The translations under genes were made by a program, and so were the position numbers. The notes below the pieces were generated by a model, which was given only the letters and a program-made list of their open reading frames with translations, had not been told where the DNA came from and ran no database searches. 64,000 nt of DNA from Paraburkholderia acidisoli (lineage in GTDB: Bacteria > Pseudomonadota > Gammaproteobacteria > Burkholderiales > Burkholderiaceae), in the NCBI RefSeq assembly GCF_009789675.1, contig NZ_CP046913.1:62001-126000 (forward strand), in the 5' to 3' direction. Numbering within the stretch: position 1 is the first letter of the stretch; each line of letters opens with the position of its first letter. Of this stretch, positions 35,793-45,807 are shown piece after piece.

Positions 35793-37051
35793 CGTGATTC
35801 TCCAGGTGAGAGGCGGTGCAACGCGCGTGCCGCGGGCGCGGCGTGCGGCGCGCCGCTCAGGCCGCGCGCGAACGCTTCGAGGCTCTCGAGGTTGTGCACG
35901 GGGAAATGCGCGTCCACGTGCGGCAGCATCGCCTGCACGCCGCGCGCCTTCGGGGCGAAATCGCGGTAACGCAGCAGCGGATTGAGCCAGACCACGCGAT
36001 GCGCGAAGCGATGCAGGCGCGCCATTTCCTCGCCGAGCGCGCCGCTCGCGTCGTGGTCCAGACCGTCGGTGACGATCAGCACGGTGGCGCGTCCACCCAG
36101 CACGCGCCGCGCCCAGCGCCGGTTGAACTCGGCGAGCGTCGCGCCGATGCGCGTGCCGCCCGACCAGTCCGCGACCTGAGCGGCGAGTTGCGCGAGCGCG
36201 ATGTCGGGATCGCGTTCGCGCAGCGCGCGCGTGGCGTGCGTGAGACGCGTGCCGAACAGGAACACCTGCAAACGCTCGCGCGATTGCAGCAGCGCGTGGC
36301 AAAAGTACAGCACCGCGCGCGAGTAACTGCTCATCGACCCGGAGATGTCGAGCAGCAGCACGAGCGGCAATTTGCGCTCCACCGGCGCGCGATATTTCCA
36401 GCCGGTCCAGTCGCCGCCCGCGCGCACGGCCTGCCGCGCGCTCGCGCGCAAGTCGGCGTGCGTGCCGTGCGAGGCGGCCTTCAAACGCCGCGTGCGCTCG
36501 GTGGCGAGCGGCAGGCGGCGCGCGCGGATCAGGTGGCGCAGCGCGCGCCATTCGTTGGCGTCGAGCGTGTCGAAGTCGCGCTGGCGCAGGCGTTCCTCGG
36601 CGCTGAAAGTCGCGTGCGCGCGCAACACGTGTTCTTCGTGCGAGGGCGGCGGCGTGGCGTTGGGCCGCGCGCCCGCGCGCGCCGCGAGCGCGTCGGCGAG
36701 ACGGTTGTTGCGGCGTGGCGGCGGCACGCCGCCTTGCACCTTCGGCAACAGCAGCGCGCGCAGCTTGCCTTCGAAGTCGGGATCGCGCCAGAACAGCGCG
36801 AACGCGGCGTCGAAAATCTCGCGCTCGTCGGGCGCGCCGGTGAGGATCGCGGCGAGCGCCGCGTGCACGTCGTCGCGGCGCGTGAGGTCGAGGTGGCGCA
36901 GCGCGTCGAGCGCGTCCACGGCGTGCGCGGGCGACATCGGCAAACCGGCGCCGCGCAGCACGCGCACGAAGTGCACGACGTTTCTCGCGAACGTGGGCGT
37001 TGCGTGTTTTGTGTCGATGCCGCGTGCTTTCGTCTGCGTCGTCATCGTCAT
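35783..37051 (-). CDS. coxE: CoxE-type von Willebrand factor A protein
   Basis: 422 residues with a C-terminal VWA domain whose metal-binding MIDAS motif DISGS is at 235-239, preceded by a helical region. CoxE works with the MoxR ATPase CoxD in maturing the Mo-Cu or Mo site of CO dehydrogenase-like enzymes. The ATG at 37051 overlaps the coxD stop by four bases (ATGA), which fixes the start. Residues 103-140 are a Pro/Arg/Ala-rich low-complexity linker. Confidence 0.92.
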   Translation of the reverse strand: MTMTTQTKARGIDTKHATPTFARNVVHFVRVLRGAGLPMSPAHAVDALDALRHLDLTRRDDVHAALAAILTGAPDEREIFDAAFALFWRDPDFEGKLRALLLPKVQGGVPPPRRNNRLADALAARAGARPNATPPPSHEEHVLRAHATFSAEERLRQRDFDTLDANEWRALRHLIRARRLPLATERTRRLKAASHGTHADLRASARQAVRAGGDWTGWKYRAPVERKLPLVLLLDISGSMSSYSRAVLYFCHALLQSRERLQVFLFGTRLTHATRALRERDPDIALAQLAAQVADWSGGTRIGATLAEFNRRWARRVLGGRATVLIVTDGLDHDASGALGEEMARLHRFAHRVVWLNPLLRYRDFAPKARGVQAMLPHVDAHFPVHNLESLEAFARGLSGAPHAAPAARALHRLSPGESRWS

Positions 37052-37947
37052 TCCGCGAGCGCGAGCGTCTGCGCAATGCGCTCGGCGTCGAGCTGCGCGA
37101 GATCGTCCTGATACTTGAGCAGCACGCCCAGCGTGTCCTGCACCGACTGCGGATCGAGTTCCGTCACGCTCAGCGCGGCGAGCGCGCGGCACCAGTCGAT
37201 CGTTTCGGCAATGCCGGGCGCTTTGAAGAGATCCATCGTCCGCAATCGATGCACGAACGCCACGGCGCGGCGCTGCAATGCCGCGCTGGTTGCCGGCGCG
37301 CGCGCCGCGACGATGGCGAGTTCGCGCGCGCGCTCGGGATAGCCGAGCCATTGATAGAGGCAGCGGCGCTTCAACGCGTCGTGCACTTCGCGCGTGCGGT
37401 TCGACGTGATGACGACGAGCGGCGGCGTGCTCGCGCGCACCGTGCCGTATTCGGGAATCGATACCTGGAAGTCCGAAAGGAGTTCGAGCAGGAAGGCTTC
37501 GAACGGCTCGTCGGCGCGATCGATTTCGTCGATAAGCAATACGCGGCGCGCGCCCGGATGCTCGGGATCGGCTTGCAGCGCCTGCAAGAGCGGGCGCTTC
37601 AACAGAAACTCGTCGCGATACAGCGTGTCGCCGCGCGGCGTCTCGCCCGCCGCTTCGGCCAGGCGCAGCGCCATGATCTGACGCGGATAGTCCCACTCGT
37701 AGAGCGCGCTCGCGGTGTCGAGCCCTTCGTAACATTGCAGCCGCAGCAGCGGCGTGCCGAGCAGTTGCGCGGCCGCCTTCGCGAGTTCGGTTTTTCCCAC
37801 GCCCGGCTCGCCTTCGAGAAAGAGCGGTCGCTCCATCTTCAGCGCGAGAAAGAGCGCCGTGGCGAGCGCGCGGCTCGCGAAATAGCCGCGCGCTTCGAGC
37901 TGCGCGAGGGTGTCGTCGATCGAATCGGGTGGCATGGCGGGTGGCAT
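37048..37947 (-). CDS. coxD: CoxD-type MoxR AAA+ ATPase
   Basis: 299-residue MoxR ATPase. Walker A is GEPGVGKTE, Walker B VLLIDEIDRAD, sensor 1 VVITSNRTRE, and the arginine-finger region ALKRRCLYQWLGYP is intact. In the cox clusters this chaperone remodels the apo-enzyme during active-site assembly together with CoxE, encoded directly after it. The start at 37947 has GGAG 8 bases upstream; ATG 37935 and GTG 37974 are alternatives. Confidence 0.92.
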   Translation of the reverse strand: MPPAMPPDSIDDTLAQLEARGYFASRALATALFLALKMERPLFLEGEPGVGKTELAKAAAQLLGTPLLRLQCYEGLDTASALYEWDYPRQIMALRLAEAAGETPRGDTLYRDEFLLKRPLLQALQADPEHPGARRVLLIDEIDRADEPFEAFLLELLSDFQVSIPEYGTVRASTPPLVVITSNRTREVHDALKRRCLYQWLGYPERARELAIVAARAPATSAALQRRAVAFVHRLRTMDLFKAPGIAETIDWCRALAALSVTELDPQSVQDTLGVLLKYQDDLAQLDAERIAQTLALAE

Positions 37948-38019
37948 GGCGCGACTCCATGACAGCGAGCGCACGCGCGCTCAACACAACGCGCGTGCGC
38001 TCGCCGCAACCGGGCGAGG

Positions 38020-38817
38020 TCAGCCGAGGGCCTTCGCCACCGCGCGCGCCGCGAGCACCGGAATCAGGTGCGCGCGATACGCGGCGCTGGCGTGCAGGTC
38101 GGTGTTGAGGTCGTCGGACGCGAGGGTCACAGCGCGCGCGGCTTCGGGCGCGAAGTGCGTCTGGAGCGCCTGTTCGAGCGCGCTCGCGCGAAACACCGAG
38201 GCCGCCGCGCCCGTCACGGCCACGCGCGTTTCATCGGCATACTTCGCGACGAACACGCCCGTGAGCGCGAAGTGCGAAGCCGGATTGCGAAACTTCTCGT
38301 AGGCCGCGCGCTCGGGCACCGCGAACGCCACGGCCACGATCAGCTCGTCGGGTTCGAGCGCGGTTTCGTACATGCCGATAAAGAAGTCGTCGGCCGCGAT
38401 ACGCCGCCGGTCCGTGATCACCGTCGCCTTCAGGCCGAGCAGCGCGGCGGGATAGTCGGCGGCCGGGTCGTCGTTGGCGATCGAGCCGCCGAGCGTGCCG
38501 AGCGCGCGCACCTGCGGGTCGCCGATCATGCCCGCGAGTTGCGCGAGCGCGGGCAACGCCTGGCGGATCTCCGTGTGCTCCGCGACATCGGCGTGACTCA
38601 CGGCCGCGCCCACCGTCACCACGCCGCCGTCCACCGTGACGGCCTTGAGTTCGGGAATGCGCGTGACGTCGATGAGCGTGGAAGGCTGCGCGAGCCGCAG
38701 CTTCATCGCCGCGAGCAGGCTCTGGCCGCCCGCGAGATATTTGGCTTCCGCGTCGGCGGCCAGGGCTTTCACCGCGCCTCGCGCGTCGCTGGCGCGCTGA
38801 TAGTCGAATGCGTACAT
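38020..38817 (-). CDS. coxM: Molybdenum hydroxylase medium subunit, FAD-binding (CoxM)
   Basis: 265 residues. FAD-binding motifs of the xanthine dehydrogenase/CO dehydrogenase medium subunit: AGGQSLLAAMKLRLAQP (about 29-45) and TLGGSIANDDPAADYP (about 107-122). It carries electrons from the FeS subunit to FAD and onward. Third gene of the operon, 13 bases after coxL. Starts MYAFDYQRASD, the usual CoxM N-terminus. Confidence 0.94.
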   Translation of the reverse strand: MYAFDYQRASDARGAVKALAADAEAKYLAGGQSLLAAMKLRLAQPSTLIDVTRIPELKAVTVDGGVVTVGAAVSHADVAEHTEIRQALPALAQLAGMIGDPQVRALGTLGGSIANDDPAADYPAALLGLKATVITDRRRIAADDFFIGMYETALEPDELIVAVAFAVPERAAYEKFRNPASHFALTGVFVAKYADETRVAVTGAAASVFRASALEQALQTHFAPEAARAVTLASDDLNTDLHASAAYRAHLIPVLAARAVAKALG

Positions 38818-38830
38818 GGTTGCGCTCCGC

Positions 38831-41254
38831 TCAAGGTTGACGTGCCGCCGCATGTGTTGCTTGCGACGTGTGTCCCGCTGCCTGCGCCGCCTGGATCGCC
38901 TCCCACACGCGATGCGGCGTGGCGGGCATCTGCAGATCCTTCACGCCGAGCGGCGCGAGCGCGTCGAGTATCGCGTTGATGACGGCGGGCGGCGAGCCGA
39001 TCGCGCCCGCCTCGCCGCAGCCTTTCACGCCGAGCGGATTGTGCGTGCAGGGCGTGCCCTTCGCGGTTTCCACCGTGTAGAAGGGCACATCGGACGCATG
39101 CGGCATGGCGTAGTCCATGTACGAGCCCGAGAGCAACTGGCCGTTTTCGGTGTCGTACACGCAGCGCTCGAGCATGGCCTGACCGATGCCCTGGCCGAGG
39201 CCGCCGTGCACCTGGCCTTCGACGATCATCGGATTGATGACGTTGCCGAAGTCGTCCACGGCCGTGAAGCGCTCGATGCGCGTCTCGCCCGTCTCGGGAT
39301 CGATCTCCACTTCGCAGAGATACGCGCCCGACGGATAGGTGAAGTTGGTCGGGTCGTAGAACGCGCTTTCGTCGAGGCCCGGTTCGAGCGTTTCGAGCGG
39401 ATAGTTGTGCGGCACGTAGGCGGCGAGCGAGATGTCGGCGAAGGTTTGGGTGCGGTCCGTGCCGGCCACGCGGAACACGCCATTGGCGAACTCGATGTCT
39501 TCCACGCCCGCTTCGAGCAGGTGCGCGGCGATCTTCTTCGCCTTGGCCTCGATCTTGTCGAGCGCCTTCATGATGGCCGAGCCGCCCACGGCGATCGAGC
39601 GCGAGCCGTATGTGCCCATGCCGAACGGAATGCGTCCGGTGTCGCCGTGCACGATCTCGATCTGTTCGATGGGCACGCCCAGGCGGTCGGCCACCACCTG
39701 CGCGAAGGTCGTTTCGTGGCCCTGGCCGTGACTGTGCGAACCCGTGAACACGGTGACGGAACCCGTGGGATTCACGCGAATTTCGCCCGCCTCGAACAGC
39801 CCCGCGCGTGCGCCGAGCGCGCCCGCGATGTTGGACGGCGCGAGCCCGCACGCCTCGATGTAGCACGAGTAGCCGAGCCCGCGCAGCTTGCCTTGCGCCT
39901 TCGACGCGTCGCGGCGCGCGGCGAAGCCTTGCACCTCGGCGAGTTCGAGCGCGCGCGAGAGGCAGGCTTCGTAGTCGCCGGTGTCGTAGGTGAGGCCCAC
40001 GGGCGTGGCGTACGGAAAGTGCGTGATGAAGTTGCGGCGGCGCAGTTCGACGGGGTCGATATTCAACTCGCGCGCGGCCGTTTCCACCAGCCGCTCGACC
40101 ACGTAGGTCGCCTCGGGCCGGCCCGCGCCGCGATACGCATCCACCGGTACCGTGTTCGTGAACACCGCCTTGACCTCGGCGTAGATCGCGGGCGTGGTGT
40201 ACTGGCCGGCGAGCAGCGTGGCGTACAGGATGGTCGGCACGCTGGAGGCGAACGTCGACAAATACGCGCCCATGTTCGCCGTGGTGTGCACGCGCATGGC
40301 GAGGAATTTGCCGTTGGCGTCGAGCGCGAGTTCGGCCTTCGTCACATGATCGCGGCCGTGCGCGTCGGATAGAAAGGATTCCGAACGTTCGGCGGTCCAC
40401 TTCACGGGACGGCGGATTTTTTTCGATGCCCACGTGAGCGCCACGTCTTCGGCGTAGAGGAAGATCTTGGAGCCGAAACCGCCGCCCACGTCGGGCGCGA
40501 CGATGCGCAGTTTGGTTTCGGGCAACCCGAGCACGAACGCGGCCATCAGCAGGCGCTCCACGTGCGGGTTCTGGTTCGCCACGTACACGGTGTAGCTGTC
40601 GTCGTGCGGCGTGTAGCTCGCGTTCACGGCGCGCGGCTCGATGGCGTTGGGCACGAGCCGGTTATTGACGATGTCGAGCGTGGTCACGTGCGCGGCTTTC
40701 GCGAAGGCGGCGTCGGTGGCGGCCTTGTCGCCGTGGCCCCATGTGTAGCAGGTGTTGTCCGGCACGCCGTCGTGCACGAGCGGCTGCTTGCCGTTCGCGG
40801 CGCTGGCCGTGTCCACGGCGGCGGGCAGTGCTTCGTAATCCACTTCGACAAGCTCCGCCGCGTCTTTCGCGGTCTGCATCGACTCGGCGATCACGAGCGC
40901 GACCTGGTCGCCCACGTGACGCGCTTTCTCGTGCGCGATCACGGGATGCGGCGGTTCGTGCATGGGCGTGCCGTCGATGCTGTGAATCAGCCAGCCGCAT
41001 GGCAAGCCGCCCACGTTGTCGGCGGCAAGATCGGCGCCCGTGAACACGGCTACCACGCCGGGCGCGGCCTTCGCGGCATGCGTGTCGATACGGCGGATGC
41101 GCGCATGCGCGTGCGGCGAGCGCACGAATACGGCCCAGGTTTGGGCGGGCAGCACGACGTCGTCGGTGTACTGGCCGACGCCGGTGAGAAAGCGGAAGTC
41201 TTCCTTGCGCTTGATGGGCGCGCCGATCATGCGGGCGGTTTCGGGTGCGTTCAT
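38831..41254 (-). CDS. coxL: Molybdenum hydroxylase large subunit, form II CoxL
   Basis: 807-residue molybdopterin-cytosine-dinucleotide-binding catalytic subunit. Cofactor motif GGGFGSK is at 257-263. The active-site loop reads AYRGAGR (373-379, bases 40118-40138), the form II signature; proven CO dehydrogenases (form I) have AYXCSFR with the Cu-binding Cys, which is absent. The catalytic Glu is in [15 protein letters not shown] near the C-terminus. It therefore belongs to aerobic aldehyde/xanthine/CO dehydrogenase-like enzymes whose substrate is not known from sequence. 14 bases after coxS. Confidence 0.95.
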   Translation of the reverse strand: MNAPETARMIGAPIKRKEDFRFLTGVGQYTDDVVLPAQTWAVFVRSPHAHARIRRIDTHAAKAAPGVVAVFTGADLAADNVGGLPCGWLIHSIDGTPMHEPPHPVIAHEKARHVGDQVALVIAESMQTAKDAAELVEVDYEALPAAVDTASAANGKQPLVHDGVPDNTCYTWGHGDKAATDAAFAKAAHVTTLDIVNNRLVPNAIEPRAVNASYTPHDDSYTVYVANQNPHVERLLMAAFVLGLPETKLRIVAPDVGGGFGSKIFLYAEDVALTWASKKIRRPVKWTAERSESFLSDAHGRDHVTKAELALDANGKFLAMRVHTTANMGAYLSTFASSVPTILYATLLAGQYTTPAIYAEVKAVFTNTVPVDAYRGAGRPEATYVVERLVETAARELNIDPVELRRRNFITHFPYATPVGLTYDTGDYEACLSRALELAEVQGFAARRDASKAQGKLRGLGYSCYIEACGLAPSNIAGALGARAGLFEAGEIRVNPTGSVTVFTGSHSHGQGHETTFAQVVADRLGVPIEQIEIVHGDTGRIPFGMGTYGSRSIAVGGSAIMKALDKIEAKAKKIAAHLLEAGVEDIEFANGVFRVAGTDRTQTFADISLAAYVPHNYPLETLEPGLDESAFYDPTNFTYPSGAYLCEVEIDPETGETRIERFTAVDDFGNVINPMIVEGQVHGGLGQGIGQAMLERCVYDTENGQLLSGSYMDYAMPHASDVPFYTVETAKGTPCTHNPLGVKGCGEAGAIGSPPAVINAILDALAPLGVKDLQMPATPHRVWEAIQAAQAAGHTSQATHAAARQP

Positions 41255-41268
41255 GATGTGCCTCCCGA

Positions 41269-41793
41269 TCACGCGGCTGCGGCGGCGGCGCTCGTCGCGG
41301 CGGGCGCGGCGTCGGCGCGCATCTGCTGCGCGCCCGCGACCACGGCCTTGACGATGTTGTGATAGCCCGTACAGCGGCACAGATTGCCGTCGAGCCCGTG
41401 GCGCACTTCGGCTTCGGTGAGGTCCGCGCCGGCGTGCAGGCTGGCGGCGGCGAGCGCGCTCGCGCACATCACCATGCCGGGCGTGCAGAAGCCGCATTGC
41501 AGGCCGTGGCAGTCGCGGAACGCGGCCTGCATCGGGTGCAGCGTGCCGGGCTTCGCGAGGCCTTCGATCGTCGTCACGGTCATGCCGTCGCATTGCACCG
41601 CGAGCTGGTTGCACGACTTGATCGCGCGGCCGTTCAGATGCACGGTGCAGGCGCCGCACTGCGCGGTGTCGCAACCGACGTGCGTGCCGGTCAGGCGCAG
41701 CTGTTCGCGCAGGAACTGGACGAGGAGCGTGTGGGGTTCGATTTCGGCGGTCACGGGCACGCCGTTGACCGTGAGGCGGATGCTGATCGGCAT
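41269..41793 (-). CDS. coxS: Molybdenum hydroxylase small subunit, 2Fe-2S (CoxS)
   Basis: 174-residue iron-sulfur subunit. The plant-type cluster uses C41, C46, C49, C61 and the second cluster C100, C103, C139, C141 (CGFCTPGM and CRCTGY). The last ~20 residues are Ala-rich. First gene of the cox operon; the S-L-M gene order is that of form II clusters, whereas form I is M-S-L. Start at 41793, [14 protein letters not shown], is the family N-terminus. Confidence 0.95.
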   Translation of the reverse strand: MPISIRLTVNGVPVTAEIEPHTLLVQFLREQLRLTGTHVGCDTAQCGACTVHLNGRAIKSCNQLAVQCDGMTVTTIEGLAKPGTLHPMQAAFRDCHGLQCGFCTPGMVMCASALAAASLHAGADLTEAEVRHGLDGNLCRCTGYHNIVKAVVAGAQQMRADAAPAATSAAAAAA

Positions 41794-41806
41794 TGACTTG
41801 TCTCCA

Positions 41807-41871
41807 GTGTGTCGACCAGAGCTCGCGCCAGGGATCGAAGCAAGCGCGAAAGCGCCAACGCCGATCGACAC
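41807..41871. repeat. Diverged copy of the palindromic repeat family, upstream of coxS
   Basis: Nested inverted repeat: gtgtcga (41809-41815) with tcgacac (41865-41871), gatcg (41833-41837) with cgatc (41862-41866), and gcgc 41844-41847 with 41852-41855. Its core aagcgccaac and neighbouring gacacg are shared with the long units at 7964-8171, and the nesting is the same, so it is a likely relative. It lies 14 bases upstream of the coxS start codon, in the operon's leader. Confidence 0.6.
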
Positions 41872-41888
41872 GCACCACTCCGATCCCA

Positions 41889-41900
41889 CACAACGTTGTG
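41889..41900. promoter_or_regulatory. 12-bp perfect palindrome upstream of the cox operon
   Basis: cacaacgttgtg, about 100 bases before coxS. It could be an operator for the cox operon or a part of the neighbouring repeat. The following ~280 bases up to the permease terminator hold no gene I can support. Confidence 0.3.
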
Positions 41901-42185
41901 GGAGAGAAACCCGCCAAAACCCGCTTGCTGTCCACCTGCATTGCCACCGCACCGCCCGCCAAAAGACCCGCCCGTGCTACGCATTGCGCGTGAGCCTGCC
42001 GCGCGCAACGCACGGCGTTGCGCGGGTGGGCGAAACGCTACGGGCGAAGCGGATGAAGCGGAATCTGGGTTCGGCTGGTGCCTTGCTGGGGTGAAACCTT
42101 GGGATGAAGCCTCGCCAGTAAAGCACAATTTTTTCGTTTGCGCTGCGCGGGTTTACCGGTTCGGCGCCGCGCGCGAAGCGCCATG

Positions 42186-42219
42186 AAAAAGGCCCGCGCC
42201 GAGCGGGTCGGAGCGGGCC
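42186..42219 (-). terminator. Terminator of the amino acid permease gene
   Basis: ggcccgc (42191-42197) pairs with gcgggcc (42213-42219); on the minus strand a U run follows. It separates the permease from the cox operon. Confidence 0.75.
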
Positions 42220-42284
42220 TGCGAGTGCGTCATGGCCACGCTTTCACGCTGCACCGCAGCGTGATCGGGCGTGTGCCGCCACGC

Positions 42285-43691
42285 TCAGTGCGATGGCGTC
42301 CCGCGGGCGAGACGCGAGCGGCTGCGCGAGTAGAAGAAGTAGATCAGGAGACCGATCGCCGTCCACGCGAAGAACGCGAGCCACGTGAACAACGCGAGGT
42401 TGAGCATCAGGAACAGGCACGAGGCCACCGCGAGAATCGGCACCACGGGCACGCCGGGGCAGCGGAACGCGCGCGGCAGATGCGGGTGCGTGCGGCGCAG
42501 GATGAGTACGGCGATCGACACCATCGAGAACGCCGCGAGCGTGCCGATGTTGATGAGTTCGGCGAGCACCTTGAGCGGCACCAGCGCGCCGATCAGCCCG
42601 AAGAAAATGCCCACGAGCCACGTGGTGAGGAACGGCGTGGAATAGCGCGGATGCACCTTCGAGAGCCGCGCGGGCAGCAGGCCGTCGCGCGACATCGCGA
42701 AGATGATGCGGGTCTGGCCATAGCTCATCACGAGGATCACGGTGAGCATGCCGAGCACGGCGCCCAGGTCGATGAAGCCCGCGACCCACGTCTGGCCCGC
42801 CACCTGGAGCGCGTACGAGACCGGGTGGCCGATATTGGCGAATTGCGCGGACGGCACGATGCCGGTCACGACGGCCGCCACGGCCACGTAGAGCACCGCG
42901 CACACGGCGAGCGAGGCGATGATGCCGATCGGCAGATCGCGTTTGGGAACCTTCACTTCCTCGGCCGCCGACGACACCGCGTCGAAGCCGATGAACGCGA
43001 AGAACATCACGGCCGCCGCGCCGAACACGCCGCTCCAGCCGTTCGGCATGAACGGATGCCAGTTCGCGGGCGTGACGTGAAACACGCCCACGGCGATCAC
43101 GAGCAGCACCACGGTCACCTTGATCGCGACCATGACGTTGTTGATGCGCGTGGATTCGCGCACGCCAATGGACAGCAGCGCGGTGATCGCCATCATCACG
43201 AAGAAGGCGGGCAGGTTGAAGAACGTGGTCACGCCGGGCACCGCGCCGGGCGCGGCCGTGAGTTCGACGGGCAGCGAGAGGCCGAAGCCGCTCAGCAGCG
43301 ACTGGAGATAACCCGACCAGCCGACCGAGACGGCCGAGCTGGCGAGACCGTATTCGAGCATCAAATCCCAGCCGATGATCCAGGCGACCACTTCGCCGAG
43401 CGTGGCGTACGAGTACGTGTAGATCGAACCGGCGACAGGAAATGTCGAGGCGAATTCGGCGTAGGCGAGCGCGGCGAAGCAGCAGGCCACGGCGGCGATC
43501 AGGAACGACACCATGAGCGCCGGGCCGGCCTGCACGGCGCCGGTGCCGGTCAGCACGAAAATGCCGGTGCCGATAATGGCGCCGATGCCGAGAAAGGTGA
43601 GATCGAGCGCACCGAGCGCTTTCTTGAGTCCGGCGCCCTGGGCGCTGGCCTTCAACATGTGCTCGATGTTTTTCTTGCGAAAAAGGGACAT
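42285..43691 (-). CDS. APC family amino acid permease (cationic amino acid transporter type)
   Basis: 468 residues with 12 or more hydrophobic helices. The start MSLFRKKNIEHMLKASAQG and helix 1 GIGAIIGTGIFVLTG carry the GxG substrate motif of the APC fold; FFAFIGFDAVSSAAEEVKVPKRDLPIGI is the conserved helix 6-7 loop. Similar to YfnA/CAT carriers for basic or general amino acids; exact substrate unknown. Start at 43691 was chosen because the 95 in-frame codons upstream are not protein-like. Confidence 0.9.
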   Translation of the reverse strand: MSLFRKKNIEHMLKASAQGAGLKKALGALDLTFLGIGAIIGTGIFVLTGTGAVQAGPALMVSFLIAAVACCFAALAYAEFASTFPVAGSIYTYSYATLGEVVAWIIGWDLMLEYGLASSAVSVGWSGYLQSLLSGFGLSLPVELTAAPGAVPGVTTFFNLPAFFVMMAITALLSIGVRESTRINNVMVAIKVTVVLLVIAVGVFHVTPANWHPFMPNGWSGVFGAAAVMFFAFIGFDAVSSAAEEVKVPKRDLPIGIIASLAVCAVLYVAVAAVVTGIVPSAQFANIGHPVSYALQVAGQTWVAGFIDLGAVLGMLTVILVMSYGQTRIIFAMSRDGLLPARLSKVHPRYSTPFLTTWLVGIFFGLIGALVPLKVLAELINIGTLAAFSMVSIAVLILRRTHPHLPRAFRCPGVPVVPILAVASCLFLMLNLALFTWLAFFAWTAIGLLIYFFYSRSRSRLARGTPSH

Positions 43692-44046
43692 TTGGCGAGG
43701 AACTCCACGTAAAACGCGCGAGCGCGGCCAGCGCGGGAAAGGTGCGCAGCCGCCGGCATCGCGTGCCGGATGTCTTGGGGAAACCTGAAATTTTAGCGGA
43801 TGTCGCACCCGGGATCGGGTTAGGCCGGTCGGCGGGGGCGAAGTGTCGCGGGGGATTCCGCCGCAAAGCGGCAGGCGGGCGCGCGATCCTTGCCGGAACC
43901 CGCGCGTTCGGCGCAGTTCGTTGCGCGAACGCGGCGTTATGACGAGAAGGCCGCCTCGATGCCGCAGGCGCGGCAAAACCCCGCCTGGCGCGGGAGTCCG
44001 CCGGCGAGATCACGCGAACCGGTCGCGCGAACCGCTTGCGCCGACT
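43692..44046. other. Intergenic region upstream of the permease
   Basis: About 355 bases. A TAAAAT box on the minus strand near 43790-43796 could be the permease -10. No gene supported. Confidence 0.35.
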
Positions 44047-44703
44047 TCAGGCGCCTACGGCCGGCGAGAGATCCACAAGCCGGTTGCTCATCACGTAGAA
44101 GGTCAGCTCGGCATTGTTGCTGAGCTTCATCTTTTCGAGCAGGCGCGTGCGGTACACGCTCACCGTTTTCACCGAAAGCGAGAGCGCGTGCGCGATGTCG
44201 GTCAGGCGCTTGCCCGAGGCGAGCATGCAGAGCGTCTGGTATTCGCGGTCGGAGAGCTTTTCGTGCGGCAGTTGTTCGCCGTCCACCAGCACGTAGTCGG
44301 CGAGCGCTTCCGCCATCGCCGGGCTCACGTACTTGCGGCCCGCGGCGACCTGCTGGATCGCGGCGATCATCTGCGCGGCATCGACCGTTTTCGAGAGATA
44401 GCCGGCCGCGCCTGCCTTGAGCGCGCGCACCGCGTACTGGTCTTCGCGATACATGGAGAACATCAGCACGGGCACGCGCGGGGCCTTCTTCTTCGCGCGC
44501 TTGAGCACCTCGACGCCGTTCATGTCGGGCAGCGAAATGTCGAGCAGCGCCACGTCGAACACGTGTTTCGCGATCAGCGTGAGCGCCTCGGCGCCGGTTT
44601 GCGCTTCGACCACCTCGTGGGCGATGCCGCGATCGAGCAGCAGCTGGCGGACGCCCTGACGCACGACCGCGTGGTCGTCGACGAGCAGGATGCGATGGGT
44701 CAT
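44047..44703 (-). CDS. NarL/LuxR-type response regulator
   Basis: 218 residues: receiver domain with VDDH acidic pocket, phospho-acceptor Asp in ALLDISLPDMNG, Ser/Lys switch residues (FSMY, YLSKT), and a C-terminal LuxR-type helix-turn-helix (about 150-210, LSDREYQTLCMLASGKRLTD, LSVKTVSVYRTRLLEKM). It overlaps the stop of the histidine kinase gene by four bases (ATGA), so the two form a coupled pair. Targets unknown. Confidence 0.93.
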   Translation of the reverse strand: MTHRILLVDDHAVVRQGVRQLLLDRGIAHEVVEAQTGAEALTLIAKHVFDVALLDISLPDMNGVEVLKRAKKKAPRVPVLMFSMYREDQYAVRALKAGAAGYLSKTVDAAQMIAAIQQVAAGRKYVSPAMAEALADYVLVDGEQLPHEKLSDREYQTLCMLASGKRLTDIAHALSLSVKTVSVYRTRLLEKMKLSNNAELTFYVMSNRLVDLSPAVGA

Positions 44704-45788
44704 GAATGAGCGCCTTTGGGCTGAATGGGCGGCGTGGCGGGCGCCGTGCCGAGCAGCGCCGCCCACGCGAAGCGCGCGCGCAGCGTCGTGCCGGCGGGCG
44801 TGGCGTTCCGTGTCGCGTGGTCTTGCCCCGGCTCGTGCGGTCCCGCGGCCACGGCCGTGGCGCGCAGCGAGCCGCCGAAGGCCGCGCAGCGTTCGCGCAT
44901 GCCCTTGAGGCCGTAGTGGCCGGCCGCGCGGCTGCTGACGGCCGTCAAGCCGATACCGTCGTCCACCACGACCAGCGTGAGATGGCGCGGCGTGCTTTCC
45001 AGCCGCACTTCGGCGTGCGAGGCGCGGGCGTGGCGCGCGACGTTCACGAGCGCTTCCTGCGCGACGCGGAACACGGCGAGCGCGGCGTCGGCGGGCAGGC
45101 GCGCGAGGCGGGCGTCGTCGCTGGTGTGCGTCATGGCGGCGGCGAGACCACTGCGCGCGGCGAAGTCGCGGGTCCAGTCGGCGAGCGCGGCGGCGAGGCC
45201 CGCGTCGAGCTGCGGCGCGTGCAGGCCGTCGAGCACCGTGCGGATCGCGCCGGTGGCGGCGTCGAGCGAGCGCGCGACGAGCGCGAGCGCTTCGGCGCAT
45301 TGCGGCGGCGCATCCACGGGCAGCCACGTATGCACATTGGCGAGCGCGAAGCGCGTGGCCGCGAGTTCGGCGCCCACGCTGTCGTGCAACTCGCGCGCGA
45401 GGCGCTGGCGCGCGGCTTCGTCGGCGTGAATCTGCCCGGCGGCGGGACGGCCGGCCGCCGGACGGCGCGGGCGCGCGACGCCGTTGGCTTCGGGCTTGAC
45501 GCCGGATTGCGAACCCGGCAGCGCTTTGGCTTTGACGCCGGGCCGCGCCTTGGACTTTGCCCCCGGCAGCGCGCCCGCGCGCGTGCCAGGCGGCGAACCC
45601 GGCGGCGAACCCGGCGACGTTGAGCCGAGCTGGCGCTGCGTGTGCGTGAGATGTTCCAGTGCGGCGATGGTGGCCGACTCGCTCGCCAGTTCGGCGGCGT
45701 GGGCGAAGAAGGCGAGGCCGTCGGCGGTGCGCGCGGCATCGCCCTCCGGCATGCGCGCGTTCAGCGCGCCGAATCTCGACGTAATCAT
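44700..45788 (-). CDS. Cytosolic NarX-type histidine kinase
   Basis: 362 residues. HisKA_3 phospho-acceptor ARQRLARELHDSVGAELAAT (His about 134) and a HATPase_c domain (VFRVAQEALVNVARHARA, VVDDGIG, GHYGLKGMRERCAAFGG) are intact. No membrane helix or known sensor domain is present; residues 55-105 are a Pro/Gly/Lys-rich low-complexity linker of repeated PGxKxKA-like units. The ATG at 45788 has GGGGAGAAGG directly upstream. A 15-bp palindrome lies 20 bases upstream. Signal unknown. Confidence 0.9.
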   Translation of the reverse strand: MITSRFGALNARMPEGDAARTADGLAFFAHAAELASESATIAALEHLTHTQRQLGSTSPGSPPGSPPGTRAGALPGAKSKARPGVKAKALPGSQSGVKPEANGVARPRRPAAGRPAAGQIHADEAARQRLARELHDSVGAELAATRFALANVHTWLPVDAPPQCAEALALVARSLDAATGAIRTVLDGLHAPQLDAGLAAALADWTRDFAARSGLAAAMTHTSDDARLARLPADAALAVFRVAQEALVNVARHARASHAEVRLESTPRHLTLVVVDDGIGLTAVSSRAAGHYGLKGMRERCAAFGGSLRATAVAAGPHEPGQDHATRNATPAGTTLRARFAWAALLGTAPATPPIQPKGAHS

Positions 45789-45807
45789 CCTTCTCCCCGT
45801 TCAGGAA

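Noticed and set aside
38831..41254. True (form I) aerobic CO dehydrogenase
   Set aside because: The active-site loop is AYRGAGR, without the Cys of AYXCSFR, and gene order is S-L-M.
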